Positions 1 through 7,320 of a stretch of DNA of 64,000 nt are shown here, one piece after another (position 1 is the stretch's first letter; each line of letters opens with the position of its first letter). The stretch is from an uncultured Prevotella sp. (GTDB taxonomy: Bacteria; Bacteroidota; Bacteroidia; Bacteroidales; Bacteroidaceae). Made by a program: the position numbers and the translations under genes. The stretch lies in contig URER01000005.1 in NCBI GenBank assembly GCA_900547005.1, positions 6,640 to 70,639 on the forward strand, in the 5' to 3' direction. The notes beneath the pieces are model-generated. The model had not been told where the DNA came from and searched no databases. It saw nothing but the letters and a program-made list of their open reading frames with translations.

Positions 1-1019
1 CCTGCCACCATGTCGGCAACGGCTTTTCCTAACAGCGAGGCATCCTCGCCGACAAGCACATTAGTTCCTTGCTTCACCGTTTCTATATGCTCCGTATAAC
101 TGTTTAGCGTTATGCAGGGCACGCCGTTAAACGTCGCTTCCTCCGCCACATTGCCCGAATCGGTTATTATTCCCTTTGCCTGGGCGGTTAGATAGCCAAA
201 CTCTAAATAGCCAAGCGGTTCAATAATGTGGAACCAAGCAGGCACTTCACCACAGCCTTCTGCGAGCAATGCCCTCACAGTCACAGCGGTTTCGCCTCGC
301 AACGGAGCTATTATTGATGTGCCGGCTGCCTTTTCCGTCATCGCGGCCAACATCTCTTTGAGATTCTCGCGAGCCGCCATCAATGCCTTGCGGTTGAGCG
401 TGAACACGATATATCCGCCATCCTTCACGCCGAGAGTATCGAGGACGGCAGGACGCACGAGCCTCGTTTTGTTGTAACGTATATTGTCTATCAGCACGTT
501 GCCAACCATATAGACCTTCGACAGCTCCGCACCTTCCTTGTTGGCGATGCTGTTGTTGCTCATGCCGGCCGTGAAAAGTATGTCTGAGAGTCCGTCGATT
601 ACAAGGCGGTTAATCTCCTTAGGCATTGTAATATCAAACGAGCGCGTGCCGGCTGCAAGGTGGACAAGAAGTATTCCCTGCTTCTTCGTGACGATAGCCG
701 CCGCCATTGTCGATGCGAGGTCGTCCACAACAATCACCACATCGGTCTTGTTCTGTTGCAGGTAACGCTCAAACGCCGACATCACCTGCCCCGTTAGCTC
801 GTTCAGATTCACGCAGTCCACATCGAGAAACACGTCCGGCCGCGCTATTTGCAAGTCCTCAAACAGCGTTCCTTCAAGTGTCGGGTCGTATTCACGCCCT
901 GCATACACGAGTTTATAATCAACGTCCCGGCCCTGCTCTTTGGCCTTCACTATTGTCCTTATCACCGGGGCAACCTTAATAAAATTGGGTCTTGCGCCCG
1001 CAACAATACATATCTGCAT
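1..1019 (-). CDS. UDP-N-acetylglucosamine 2-epimerase-like protein (WecB fold), 3' end outside the window
   Basis: Read on the minus strand from the ATG at 1019, the protein begins with GARPNFIKVAPVIR, the nucleotide-sugar-binding start of the non-hydrolysing UDP-GlcNAc 2-epimerase (WecB) family, and ends within the window just past TDSGNVAEEA, the family's C-terminal nucleotide-binding motif. About 339 residues are visible of a usual 370-390. Family members interconvert UDP-GlcNAc and UDP-ManNAc for surface polysaccharides. Two positions that are catalytic in E. coli WecB look changed: the Glu of the HVEAGLR motif is Ala here (HLAAGTRSF), and the His of the GHRREN motif is Asn (FTLNRKAL). 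The Asp of the VHGD region (VVDD) and the Glu before NR (MPKEINR) remain. Epimerase activity is therefore uncertain. A 66-bp promoter unit lies just upstream. Confidence 0.8.
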   Translation of the reverse strand, partial: MQICIVAGARPNFIKVAPVIRTIVKAKEQGRDVDYKLVYAGREYDPTLEGTLFEDLQIARPDVFLDVDCVNLNELTGQVMSAFERYLQQNKTDVVIVVDDLASTMAAAIVTKKQGILLVHLAAGTRSFDITMPKEINRLVIDGLSDILFTAGMSNNSIANKEGAELSKVYMVGNVLIDNIRYNKTRLVRPAVLDTLGVKDGGYIVFTLNRKALMAARENLKEMLAAMTEKAAGTSIIAPLRGETAVTVRALLAEGCGEVPAWFHIIEPLGYLEFGYLTAQAKGIITDSGNVAEEATFNGVPCITLNSYTEHIETVKQGTNVLVGEDASLLGKAVADMVA

Positions 1020-1041
1020 AATCTATATTTTTTGAACTTTG

Positions 1042-1115
1042 CAAAGATAGCGCAAGCCGAACGCAATAGAACTTGTTCTAAATTGCTGAGGCGAAGCCTA
1101 TCTTATGCAAAGATA
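1042..1115 (-). promoter_or_regulatory. Promoter region of the WecB-like gene: a 66-bp unit bounded by two -7 boxes
   Basis: On the minus strand TATCTTTG occurs at 1049-1042 and again at 1115-1108, exactly 66 bp apart; both fit the Bacteroidota -7 element TAnnTTTG. The inner box lies about 23 bp upstream of the start codon at 1019. The ends of the unit (TATCTTTGCATAAGATAGGC and TTGCGCTATCTTTG) match the tandem units at 46636-46767 and 47605-47736, while the middle has diverged. Confidence 0.6.
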
Positions 1116-1226
1116 ACTAAAATAGTTCAATATGAAAACACCTGCAATACTTTTATATTATCTTATTCTCTTTTCTCGGGTATTTTCCTTAAATTTGCCT
1201 TTGATTACTATTTGCCCGTATTTTAT

Positions 1227-2402
1227 ATGAGAAGAATACTGATAATACTATGCGCTGCATTCCTATGTCTCACGGTAATATCATGCGGTAAAGATGACGA
1301 CACTTTGCCGAAAGAGGACTATAACGCCAGAACTCTGCTGATGTATATGCCCTGGTCATCGAATCTCACAGATGATTTCCGGCATAACATCTCGGACATG
1401 GAGAAGAGCATAAGCAAGAACGGACTGACAAACGAGAAAGTCGTCGTGTTCTTCGCAACATCGCCAAACGATACTGAGATGTTCGAAATATGCTGTAACA
1501 ACGGGGTATGCGAGCGTAAGACGCTAAAGAAATATGCCGATCCAGCCTGCACCACGGCGGCAGGCATCACCGCAATCCTCAATGATATGAAAGCCTTCGC
1601 ACCCGCCGAAACCTACTCCATGACCATAGGCTGCCACGGTATGGGCTGGATTCCCGTAAACGCGACAAGGGGAATGGACCGTGCGACAAGCAGAATGATG
1701 CACTGGGACTATGAAGGCGTGCCCAAGACACGCTACTTCGGAGGCACTTCTGCAAGATACCAGACGGACATCAGCACTCTTGCCGAGGGGATAGAAGACG
1801 CGGGAATAAGAATGGAATACATTTTGTTTGACGACTGCTATATGGCATCCGTGGAAGTGGCATTCGAGCTGAAGGATGTAACAAACTATCTGATAGGGTC
1901 CACAAGTGAGATTATGGCATACGGTATGCCATACGAGACAATGGGAAGACACCTGCTCGGACAACCTGACTATCAGGCTATATGCAAAACCTTCCATGAC
2001 TTCTATTCCTCGTATGAGGATATGCCATGCGGTACTATTTCCGTTACCGACTGCTCGGAACTCGACAATCTGGCGTTTATCATGAAAGAGATAAACAGCC
2101 GGTATGCCTTCGACTGTTCCCTATCATCGTCATTACAGTGTCTGGACGGCTACCGCCCTACCCTGTTCTACGACCTCGGCGACTACGTCTCACACTTGTG
2201 CGGAGACCCGGCACTCCTGCAAGCGTTCAACGACCAGCTAAGCCGTGCCGTTCCGTACAAGGCACACACGGACTTTTTCTACTCCATGTCATCCGGCAGA
2301 ATCCCCATAAACACATTCTCGGGAATAACAGTTTCAGATCCGAGCCAAAATTCGCTTGCCACGACAAAGACAAGCACAAAGTGGTATAAGGCTACGCATT
2401 AA
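1227..2402 (+). CDS. C11 (clostripain/gingipain-like) cysteine protease lipoprotein
   Basis: The 391-residue product starts with a lipoprotein signal peptide whose lipobox ends at the Cys of VISCGKDDD (about residue 20). The C11 fold follows: LLMYMPWSSNLT near the start of the domain, the catalytic His in IGCHGMGW and the catalytic Cys in FDDCYMAS, followed by the VTNYLIGSTSEIMAYGMPY region that shapes the S1 pocket. The frame is open far upstream, but the ATG at 1227 is chosen because it immediately precedes the signal peptide. Family members cleave after Arg or Lys; here the protein is probably anchored to a membrane facing the periplasm or outside. It is a single-gene unit ending in a strong terminator. 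Confidence 0.85.
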   Translation: MRRILIILCAAFLCLTVISCGKDDDTLPKEDYNARTLLMYMPWSSNLTDDFRHNISDMEKSISKNGLTNEKVVVFFATSPNDTEMFEICCNNGVCERKTLKKYADPACTTAAGITAILNDMKAFAPAETYSMTIGCHGMGWIPVNATRGMDRATSRMMHWDYEGVPKTRYFGGTSARYQTDISTLAEGIEDAGIRMEYILFDDCYMASVEVAFELKDVTNYLIGSTSEIMAYGMPYETMGRHLLGQPDYQAICKTFHDFYSSYEDMPCGTISVTDCSELDNLAFIMKEINSRYAFDCSLSSSLQCLDGYRPTLFYDLGDYVSHLCGDPALLQAFNDQLSRAVPYKAHTDFFYSMSSGRIPINTFSGITVSDPSQNSLATTKTSTKWYKATH

Positions 2403-2410
2403 TAATAAAC

Positions 2411-2451
2411 AAAAGCGTGAGAGTGGCGACTTCGCACTCTCACGCTTTTTG
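2411..2451 (+). terminator. Intrinsic terminator after the C11 protease gene
   Basis: A stem of AAAGCGTGAGAGTG pairs with CACTCTCACGCTTT around a short GC-rich loop and runs into TTTTT. It begins 9 bp after the stop codon. Confidence 0.85.
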
Positions 2452-2521
2452 TTATGTATATCCATTTGGGACTCGTAATATATCACATTAAGGTTCTTTG
2501 TCCCAAAATACCAAGAACGAA

Positions 2522-3475
2522 CTACTCACCCTTGAACAGTTCCTTTATGCCTCCGATGCTTCCCATAAGGTTGGTAGCTTCGTAAGGCAGGTAGACCGTC
2601 TTCGACTGCTCGCCGTTTGCGAGGTCTTCCATCATTTGGATATACTTCTGAGCGAGCAGATAGTTTGCCGGATTGGTGCTCTTGCCCACAGCCTCGGTAA
2701 TCTTTCCGATGGCTATAGCCTCGGCTTCGGCCTTGCGGATACGAGCCTGAGCCTCACCCTCGGCACGCAGAATCTCCTGCTGCTTGTCAGCCTCGGCACG
2801 GTTGATGGTAGATGTTTTCTCACCCTCAGACTTCAGGATGGCAGCCTGCTTCTGTCCTTCACTGGTCAGGATGGTGGCACGCTTGTTGCGTTCTGCCTGC
2901 ATCTGCTTCTCCATTGCGCTGAGCACGCTCTCCGGAGGGGTGATGTCCTGAAGCTCAACGCGGTTCACCTTGATACCCCACTTGTTGGTTGCATCGTCCA
3001 AAACGGCACGCAACTTGGTGTTGATGGTGTCGCGTGAAGTCAGCGTCTGGTCAAGTTCCATCTCTCCGATGATGTTACGCAACGTTGTTTGGGTGAGCTT
3101 TTCGATAGCGTTCGGCAGGTTGTTGATTTCATACACGGCCTTGAAAGGGTCTACAATCTGGAAATACAACAGCGCGTTTATCTGCATCTGGATGTTATCT
3201 TTGGTTATAACGTTCTGACGGTCGAAGTCATAAACCTGTTCGCGCAGGTCTATAGTGTTTGAATACATATACCGTCCGTTGCGCATCGTAACTATCTCTT
3301 TGGGATGGTCGATGAACGGTATGATGACGTTGATACCGGGTTGGAGGGTAGCATAATACTTACCCAAACGCTCGACAATCTTGGTTTCAGACTGCGAGAT
3401 GATTACGAGTGCCTTCTTGGCGATGACTATCACCAGCACAACGATGGCTACAAGCACATAAGTTAAGATGTCCAT
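2522..3475 (-). CDS. SPFH/band-7 (stomatin-like) membrane protein
   Basis: The 317-residue protein has one N-terminal membrane segment (about residues 4-24), then an SPFH/band-7 domain containing ERLGKYYATLQPGIN, which is typical of paraslipin/QmcA proteins, and an Ala/Glu-rich coiled coil (about 195-260, with repeated AEA and SEG heptads) used for oligomerisation. Such proteins form membrane scaffolds, often regulating proteases or membrane order. The next gene downstream on the same strand encodes an NfeD-like protein; SPFH and NfeD genes are commonly paired and act together. Here, however, the NfeD gene (3540-3989) is transcribed first, with a 64-bp gap. The length is normal and no defects are seen. 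Confidence 0.88.
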   Translation of the reverse strand: MDILTYVLVAIVVLVIVIAKKALVIISQSETKIVERLGKYYATLQPGINVIIPFIDHPKEIVTMRNGRYMYSNTIDLREQVYDFDRQNVITKDNIQMQINALLYFQIVDPFKAVYEINNLPNAIEKLTQTTLRNIIGEMELDQTLTSRDTINTKLRAVLDDATNKWGIKVNRVELQDITPPESVLSAMEKQMQAERNKRATILTSEGQKQAAILKSEGEKTSTINRAEADKQQEILRAEGEAQARIRKAEAEAIAIGKITEAVGKSTNPANYLLAQKYIQMMEDLANGEQSKTVYLPYEATNLMGSIGGIKELFKGE

Positions 3476-3539
3476 GATGTTATAAAATTAAAAGTTTATA
3501 GTTTAATGTTGAAATTTTAGGGGTGAAAGTTAAAAGCCA

Positions 3540-3989
3540 TTACACTTTCTCCACAGTGATGATAATCGACTCGCGCCCCACGACCTTCACCTTGCTGCCC
3601 TTGTCCACGGCACTGCCGTCGGCCGAAACAGCCTTCCAGTCGTCACCGTCGATAGCCACACGACCGTGTCCTCCTGCAACGATGGCCTCGCTCACAGTGC
3701 CAATTCTACCCATTAGCGCATCGGCATTGCTCACACGCTTGTCCTCACCGCGATGCAGATAGCGCAACGCAACAGGACGCACAAACATCAGACTAAGCAC
3801 CGTGAACATGGCAAAAACGATAATCTGAGCCACTCCGCCGAGTCCGAGAGCCGCGGCAACAGCCGAGAACACGCCGCCAATGGCGAAGCACATGATGAAA
3901 AAATCGCCGTTGGTCAATTCCAAAATAAGGCAGATAAGGCTTATCAAAGCCCATAACTGCCATAGGTTTTCCATAAAATAATCTATCAT
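3540..3989 (-). CDS. NfeD-like membrane protein
   Basis: The 149-residue protein has hydrophobic segments in its first 75 residues (LWALISLICLILELTNGDFF, then a stretch rich in Ala/Gly/Val and another ending LSLMFVRP) and a C-terminal OB-fold domain of about 70 residues (GRIGTVSEAIVAGGHGRVAI, DGDDWKAVSADGS, VVGRESIIITVEKV). This is the short NfeD type without the serine protease domain. It lies directly upstream of the SPFH gene in one operon, which fits the known partnership in which the OB domain binds the band-7 protein at the membrane. Confidence 0.87.
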   Translation of the reverse strand: MIDYFMENLWQLWALISLICLILELTNGDFFIMCFAIGGVFSAVAAALGLGGVAQIIVFAMFTVLSLMFVRPVALRYLHRGEDKRVSNADALMGRIGTVSEAIVAGGHGRVAIDGDDWKAVSADGSAVDKGSKVKVVGRESIIITVEKV

Positions 3990-4013
3990 ATTGTTCTTTT
4001 TTAGGGGTTAGAA

Positions 4014-4085
4014 GTTAGAGATAAGAAGTTAGAGATATGTATTTTTAAAGGTGAGGGGGTAGAGATAAGAAGTGAGAGATATGTA
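4014..4085. repeat. Pair of 28-bp direct repeats
   Basis: A 28-bp unit at 4014-4041 (core TAGAGATAAGAAG) recurs with two changes at 4058-4085. They lie between the NfeD and M48 genes. No protein or terminator is evident in the copies, and the function is unknown. Confidence 0.7.
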
Positions 4086-4166
4086 GCCATTTTATAATAT
4101 AGTATGAGAATACAGCCCTTAAAGGTATTCTCTCACACCTTACCTCTTACTTCTTACTTCTAAACA

Positions 4167-4973
4167 TCACTTCTTATAGTACTTCAAAGCCTCGGGCATC
4201 CAGCCTTTGATGTTCTCTACGCGCTTAGCGTCTGACGGGTGGTCGCTAAGGAAATCCGAACTGCTTCCGCCCGAAGCCGCTGCCATGCGCTGCCAAAACG
4301 TAATGGCCTCCCGAGGGTTATATCCGGCCATAGCAGCGAAAATAAGTCCCATGTGGTCGGCCTCGTTCTCGTGGTCGCGTGAGTATTTCAGGTTGCGGAG
4401 CTGCAAGCCCTGCGAAGTAGCCCACTCCAAGAGCGACGAGGTGTTTGCTCCCATGCCCGCAGCACTCAATACCGCACTGCCAATCTGCATTCCCACTTGC
4501 TGTTTATACTGCTTGCTGAGCTGCTCGGCAGAGTGTTTTGCCACCGCATGAGCAATCTCATGACCGAGTACTATGGCAAGTGCCGTCTCGTTCTTAGTTA
4601 CCGGAAGCAGTCCTTCATACACCACAATCTTGCCACCGGGCATACAGAATGCGTTCACGCTATTGTCCTTTACGAGATTGAACTCCCACTTATAGCCGCT
4701 CAATTCATTAGCCAAACCATTCTGCTTCAAGTACGTTTCCACTGCCGTAGCGAGCTTCTTACCCACCCGTTGCACCATCGCAGTGTTAGCGGCATTGGTA
4801 GATTTCTTCGCTTTCTTCATGTACTCATTATACTGTTGCGTGCTGAGACTAAGCATTTGCTCGTCAGACACTACCAGATTCTGCTTTCTTCCAGTTACAG
4901 GAACAGTGCGCGTGGTTCCGCACGAAGCCATAAATATGGCTAAAACCAATAGAAATAAATTGACCTTTTTCAT
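4167..4973 (-). CDS. M48-family zinc metalloprotease lipoprotein
   Basis: The 268-residue product carries a lipoprotein signal (lipobox ending at the Cys of FMASCGTT, about residue 18), so it is probably anchored in an envelope membrane. The zinc-binding motif HEIAH lies in VLGHEIAHAVAKHS, and the third ligand Glu is in ENEADHMGL, about 60 residues on; both are standard for M48 (Oma1/BepA/LoiP-like) peptidases, which handle misfolded membrane proteins. The C-terminal FLSDHPSDAKRVENIK is the usual M48 ending with its conserved HP. The gene stands alone between repeats and the long leader-like region before aroC. Confidence 0.9.
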   Translation of the reverse strand: MKKVNLFLLVLAIFMASCGTTRTVPVTGRKQNLVVSDEQMLSLSTQQYNEYMKKAKKSTNAANTAMVQRVGKKLATAVETYLKQNGLANELSGYKWEFNLVKDNSVNAFCMPGGKIVVYEGLLPVTKNETALAIVLGHEIAHAVAKHSAEQLSKQYKQQVGMQIGSAVLSAAGMGANTSSLLEWATSQGLQLRNLKYSRDHENEADHMGLIFAAMAGYNPREAITFWQRMAAASGGSSSDFLSDHPSDAKRVENIKGWMPEALKYYKK

Positions 4974-5154
4974 TTTATTTTATATTATCATCTAAATATC
5001 CAATTCTATTTCATACTGTAATATTTTTACAAAGATACGTGTTTTCAATAAAACCGTCAAATATTTCGACCGGAAAATACACCTTATTATAATAATCCCC
5101 CCTTCAAAAAAAAGGTGATGTCCGAACTCCTGTCTCCCGTCTTCTGTCTCCTAA
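4974..5154. other. Intergenic region without a gene
   Basis: An AT-rich stretch upstream of the M48 gene. It contains minus-strand TATCTTTG (rc of 5032-5039 region CAAAGATA), a candidate -7 box for the M48 gene, about 60 bp before its start codon. Nothing coding is seen here. The remainder of the gap to aroC (5187-5323) is also AT-rich and shows no gene. Confidence 0.45.
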
Positions 5155-5186
5155 CAAAAAGAGAGCGACTTACACAAGCCGCTCTC
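5155..5186 (-). terminator. Intrinsic terminator downstream of aroC
   Basis: On the minus strand GAGAGCGGCTT pairs with AAGTCGCTCTC around a short loop and is followed by TTTTTG. It lies about 140 bp after the aroC stop codon. Confidence 0.75.
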
Positions 5187-5323
5187 AACAACACAAAAAC
5201 TAAACTAGACTTAACTAAACAATTTAGCATTCTCACGAATACCAAATTGCCAGTGCAAATATACGATAATTATTCAATACCGTCAAACATATTTACAATA
5301 TTTATGACTTTTATCGTATAAAA

Positions 5324-6400
5324 CTAAATTTTTGTCATTTTCGATGCTAAAAAACAGTCTAAGATGACCATTGAGGCCATTGCTTCGACAATCGGAACAG
5401 CACGAGGAAGAACGCAAGGGTCGTGTCGTCCGCGAGCTTTCAGGGCCGTTTCGTTGCCCTCGATATCCACGGTTGCCTGCTCACGGAGCAAGGTTGCCAC
5501 CGGCTTAAAGGCCACCCGGAAATAAATATCCTGCCCGTTGCTGATGCCGCCTTGTATCCCTCCGCTATGGTTTGTCGTTGTCGTTATCTTGCCGTTATCG
5601 TTCACGAACACGTCGTTTTGCTCGCTTCCGCGCATCCCGACACCGCTAAATCCGTCACCATACTCGAATCCTTTCACGGCGTTTATGCTCAGCATGGCGT
5701 TTCCGAGCGATGCGTGCAGCTTGCCGAACTCCGGTTCTCCGAGGCCTACGGGGCAACCTTTCACCACGCAGGTAATCACTCCGCCGATGGTATCACCCTC
5801 TGCTTTCACCTCGGATATGAGTTTTTCCATCTCCTTCGCCTTGTCACCGTCGGGACATCTCACGATGTTCTCCTCTGTTTTCGATAAGTCATACTTCTTA
5901 TAATCGCGGTCGAGAGCGATGTCGCCCACCTGCGACGTGTATGCCTGTACGCTTATTCCGAGCTGACGGAGCGCGAGTTTTGCCAACGCGCCGCCCACCA
6001 CGCGAGCTATTGTGGCACGCGCCGACGAACGTCCGCCGCCCCGATGGTCGCGGATACCATACTTATTATAATATGTATAATCCGCGTGCGACGGCCGGAA
6101 CACGCATCTCATGTTCTCGTAGTCCTGCGAATGCTGGTTGGTATTGCGCACAACGAAACCTATCGGGGTGCCTGTTGATTTTCCTTCAAACACTCCCGAC
6201 AGCAGTTCCACCTTGTCGGCCTCGTTTCTTCCCGTTGTGATATGGCTCTGTCCGGGGCGTCGGCGATCGAGTTCCGCCTGTATGAACGCCTCGTCGATGT
6301 CTATTCCTGCCGGCATTCCGTCTACCACGCCACCCACGGCAGCTCCATGACTTTCGCCGAAAGTGGTCAGAGTGAAGATGTTTCCGAATGTATTGCCCAT
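5324..6400 (-). CDS. aroC: Chorismate synthase
   Basis: The 358-residue protein converts 5-enolpyruvylshikimate-3-phosphate to chorismate using reduced FMN, the last step of the shared aromatic pathway. It begins with [18 protein letters not shown], the first AroC signature, and carries the [14 protein letters not shown] and [17 protein letters not shown] motifs, the [10 protein letters not shown] loop and the C-terminal [17 protein letters not shown] signature. The length fits the family's usual 350-400. It is co-transcribed with the upstream slyD-like gene (33 bp between them). No defects are seen. Confidence 0.97.
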   Translation of the reverse strand: MGNTFGNIFTLTTFGESHGAAVGGVVDGMPAGIDIDEAFIQAELDRRRPGQSHITTGRNEADKVELLSGVFEGKSTGTPIGFVVRNTNQHSQDYENMRCVFRPSHADYTYYNKYGIRDHRGGGRSSARATIARVVGGALAKLALRQLGISVQAYTSQVGDIALDRDYKKYDLSKTEENIVRCPDGDKAKEMEKLISEVKAEGDTIGGVITCVVKGCPVGLGEPEFGKLHASLGNAMLSINAVKGFEYGDGFSGVGMRGSEQNDVFVNDNGKITTTTNHSGGIQGGISNGQDIYFRVAFKPVATLLREQATVDIEGNETALKARGRHDPCVLPRAVPIVEAMASMVILDCFLASKMTKI

Positions 6401-6433
6401 GTTGTTATGTTCTTGTCAAAACCCTGTCGAGGC

Positions 6434-7171
6434 TTAATGCTTATGTCCGCAGCATCCGCCGTGCTTATGTTCACCCTCACCGTGGTGTCCGCAACAGCCC
6501 TCTCCGTGCTTATGTTCACCCTCACCGTGGTGTCCGCAACAGCCCTCTCCGTGCTTGTGTCCGCCCTCTCCGTGGCCTTTGCAGCCTCCTTCGTGATGGT
6601 GTCCGCCACATCCGCCTTCGTGGTCATGGCCTCCACAACCGCCTTCACAGTCGCCGCATCCGCATCCGCACTCATGGCTGTTCATGCGGTTTATGTAGTC
6701 CTGGAACTCCTCGTCGCTCACTTCGACCGACGCAACCACCTGTCCGCAGAAATGCAAGTCCTTGCCTGCGAGCGGATGATTGAGGTCAACGACCACCTTA
6801 TCCTCCTTTATCTCGACCACCTTGCTAAGGAAACGGTTTCCGTCCGCATTCTGGAGGGGAACTATCGCGCCCTCGAAAATGTGTTCATGGTCGAAGTGGT
6901 TGTTTATGGTGAATATGCTCTTGTCCACATCTATGACGCGTTCAGTTTCATATTCGCCGTAAGCCTTGTCCTTCGGGATGGTGAAATCGAAGTCATCGCC
7001 CACTGCAAGAGGTTCGATAGCATCCTCAAAGTCTTTCAGCGTTACGCCCATTCCACTCATAAAGTTAAACGGCTGGTTGGCTTCAGTAGCCTCTACGAGA
7101 TGCTCCTTATCGCCGTCCTGAATGTAAAGTTTATAGCTGACGGAGATATTCTTGTGCTTGATATTATCCAT
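6434..7171 (-). CDS. slyD: SlyD-like FKBP peptidyl-prolyl isomerase with long His/Cys/Gly metal-binding tail
   Basis: The 245-residue protein has an N-terminal FKBP domain (about residues 1-150) with the SlyD-type insert-in-flap region (YGEYETERVIDVDKSIF) and the NHPLAGKDLHFCGQVV strand that closes the fold. The last 80 residues are almost entirely Gly, His, Cys and Glu, in repeats such as GEGCCGHH and GEGEHKHG, which would bind nickel, zinc or similar metals. SlyD proteins catalyse prolyl isomerisation, act as chaperones and supply nickel to hydrogenases. The tail is much longer than in E. coli SlyD and is encoded by near-identical tandem DNA repeats. A minus-strand -7 box (TACCTTTG, 7213-7206) lies 35 bp before the start. 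Confidence 0.85.
   Translation of the reverse strand: MDNIKHKNISVSYKLYIQDGDKEHLVEATEANQPFNFMSGMGVTLKDFEDAIEPLAVGDDFDFTIPKDKAYGEYETERVIDVDKSIFTINNHFDHEHIFEGAIVPLQNADGNRFLSKVVEIKEDKVVVDLNHPLAGKDLHFCGQVVASVEVSDEEFQDYINRMNSHECGCGCGDCEGGCGGHDHEGGCGGHHHEGGCKGHGEGGHKHGEGCCGHHGEGEHKHGEGCCGHHGEGEHKHGGCCGHKH
6461..6550. repeat. Two identical 45-bp tandem repeats in the slyD-like tail
   Basis: Two adjacent 45-bp units (6461-6505 and 6506-6550) appear identical; a shorter related unit follows. Each encodes 15 residues of the metal-binding tail, so copy-number changes stay in frame. Confidence 0.8.
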
Positions 7172-7205
7172 TTCTTATGTCTTTTAATTATTAATTATTA
7201 AGTTG

Positions 7206-7213
7206 CAAAGGTA
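7206..7213 (-). promoter_or_regulatory. -7 element of the slyD-aroC operon
   Basis: TACCTTTG on the minus strand matches TAnnTTTG exactly and lies 35 bp upstream of the slyD-like start codon. Confidence 0.5.
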
Positions 7214-7320
7214 ATTAAAAGATTGTGGATAAGCGAATTAAGTATGTGTTTTCTTGTCCGTTTTGATATTTTTTACTTATTTTGCAAGGCATAAAACGAT
7301 ATGAAATGACTCGGAAACCG

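Noticed and set aside
849..1226. Upstream extension of the C11 protease frame
   Set aside because: It overlaps the WecB-like gene and the promoter unit, and the lipoprotein signal begins at 1227.
6242..7201. Plus-strand frame of 319 codons over the slyD-like gene
   Set aside because: Its repetitive Leu/Val/Ser product mirrors the Gly/His/Cys repeats of the opposite strand; slyD has the FKBP motifs and a promoter.
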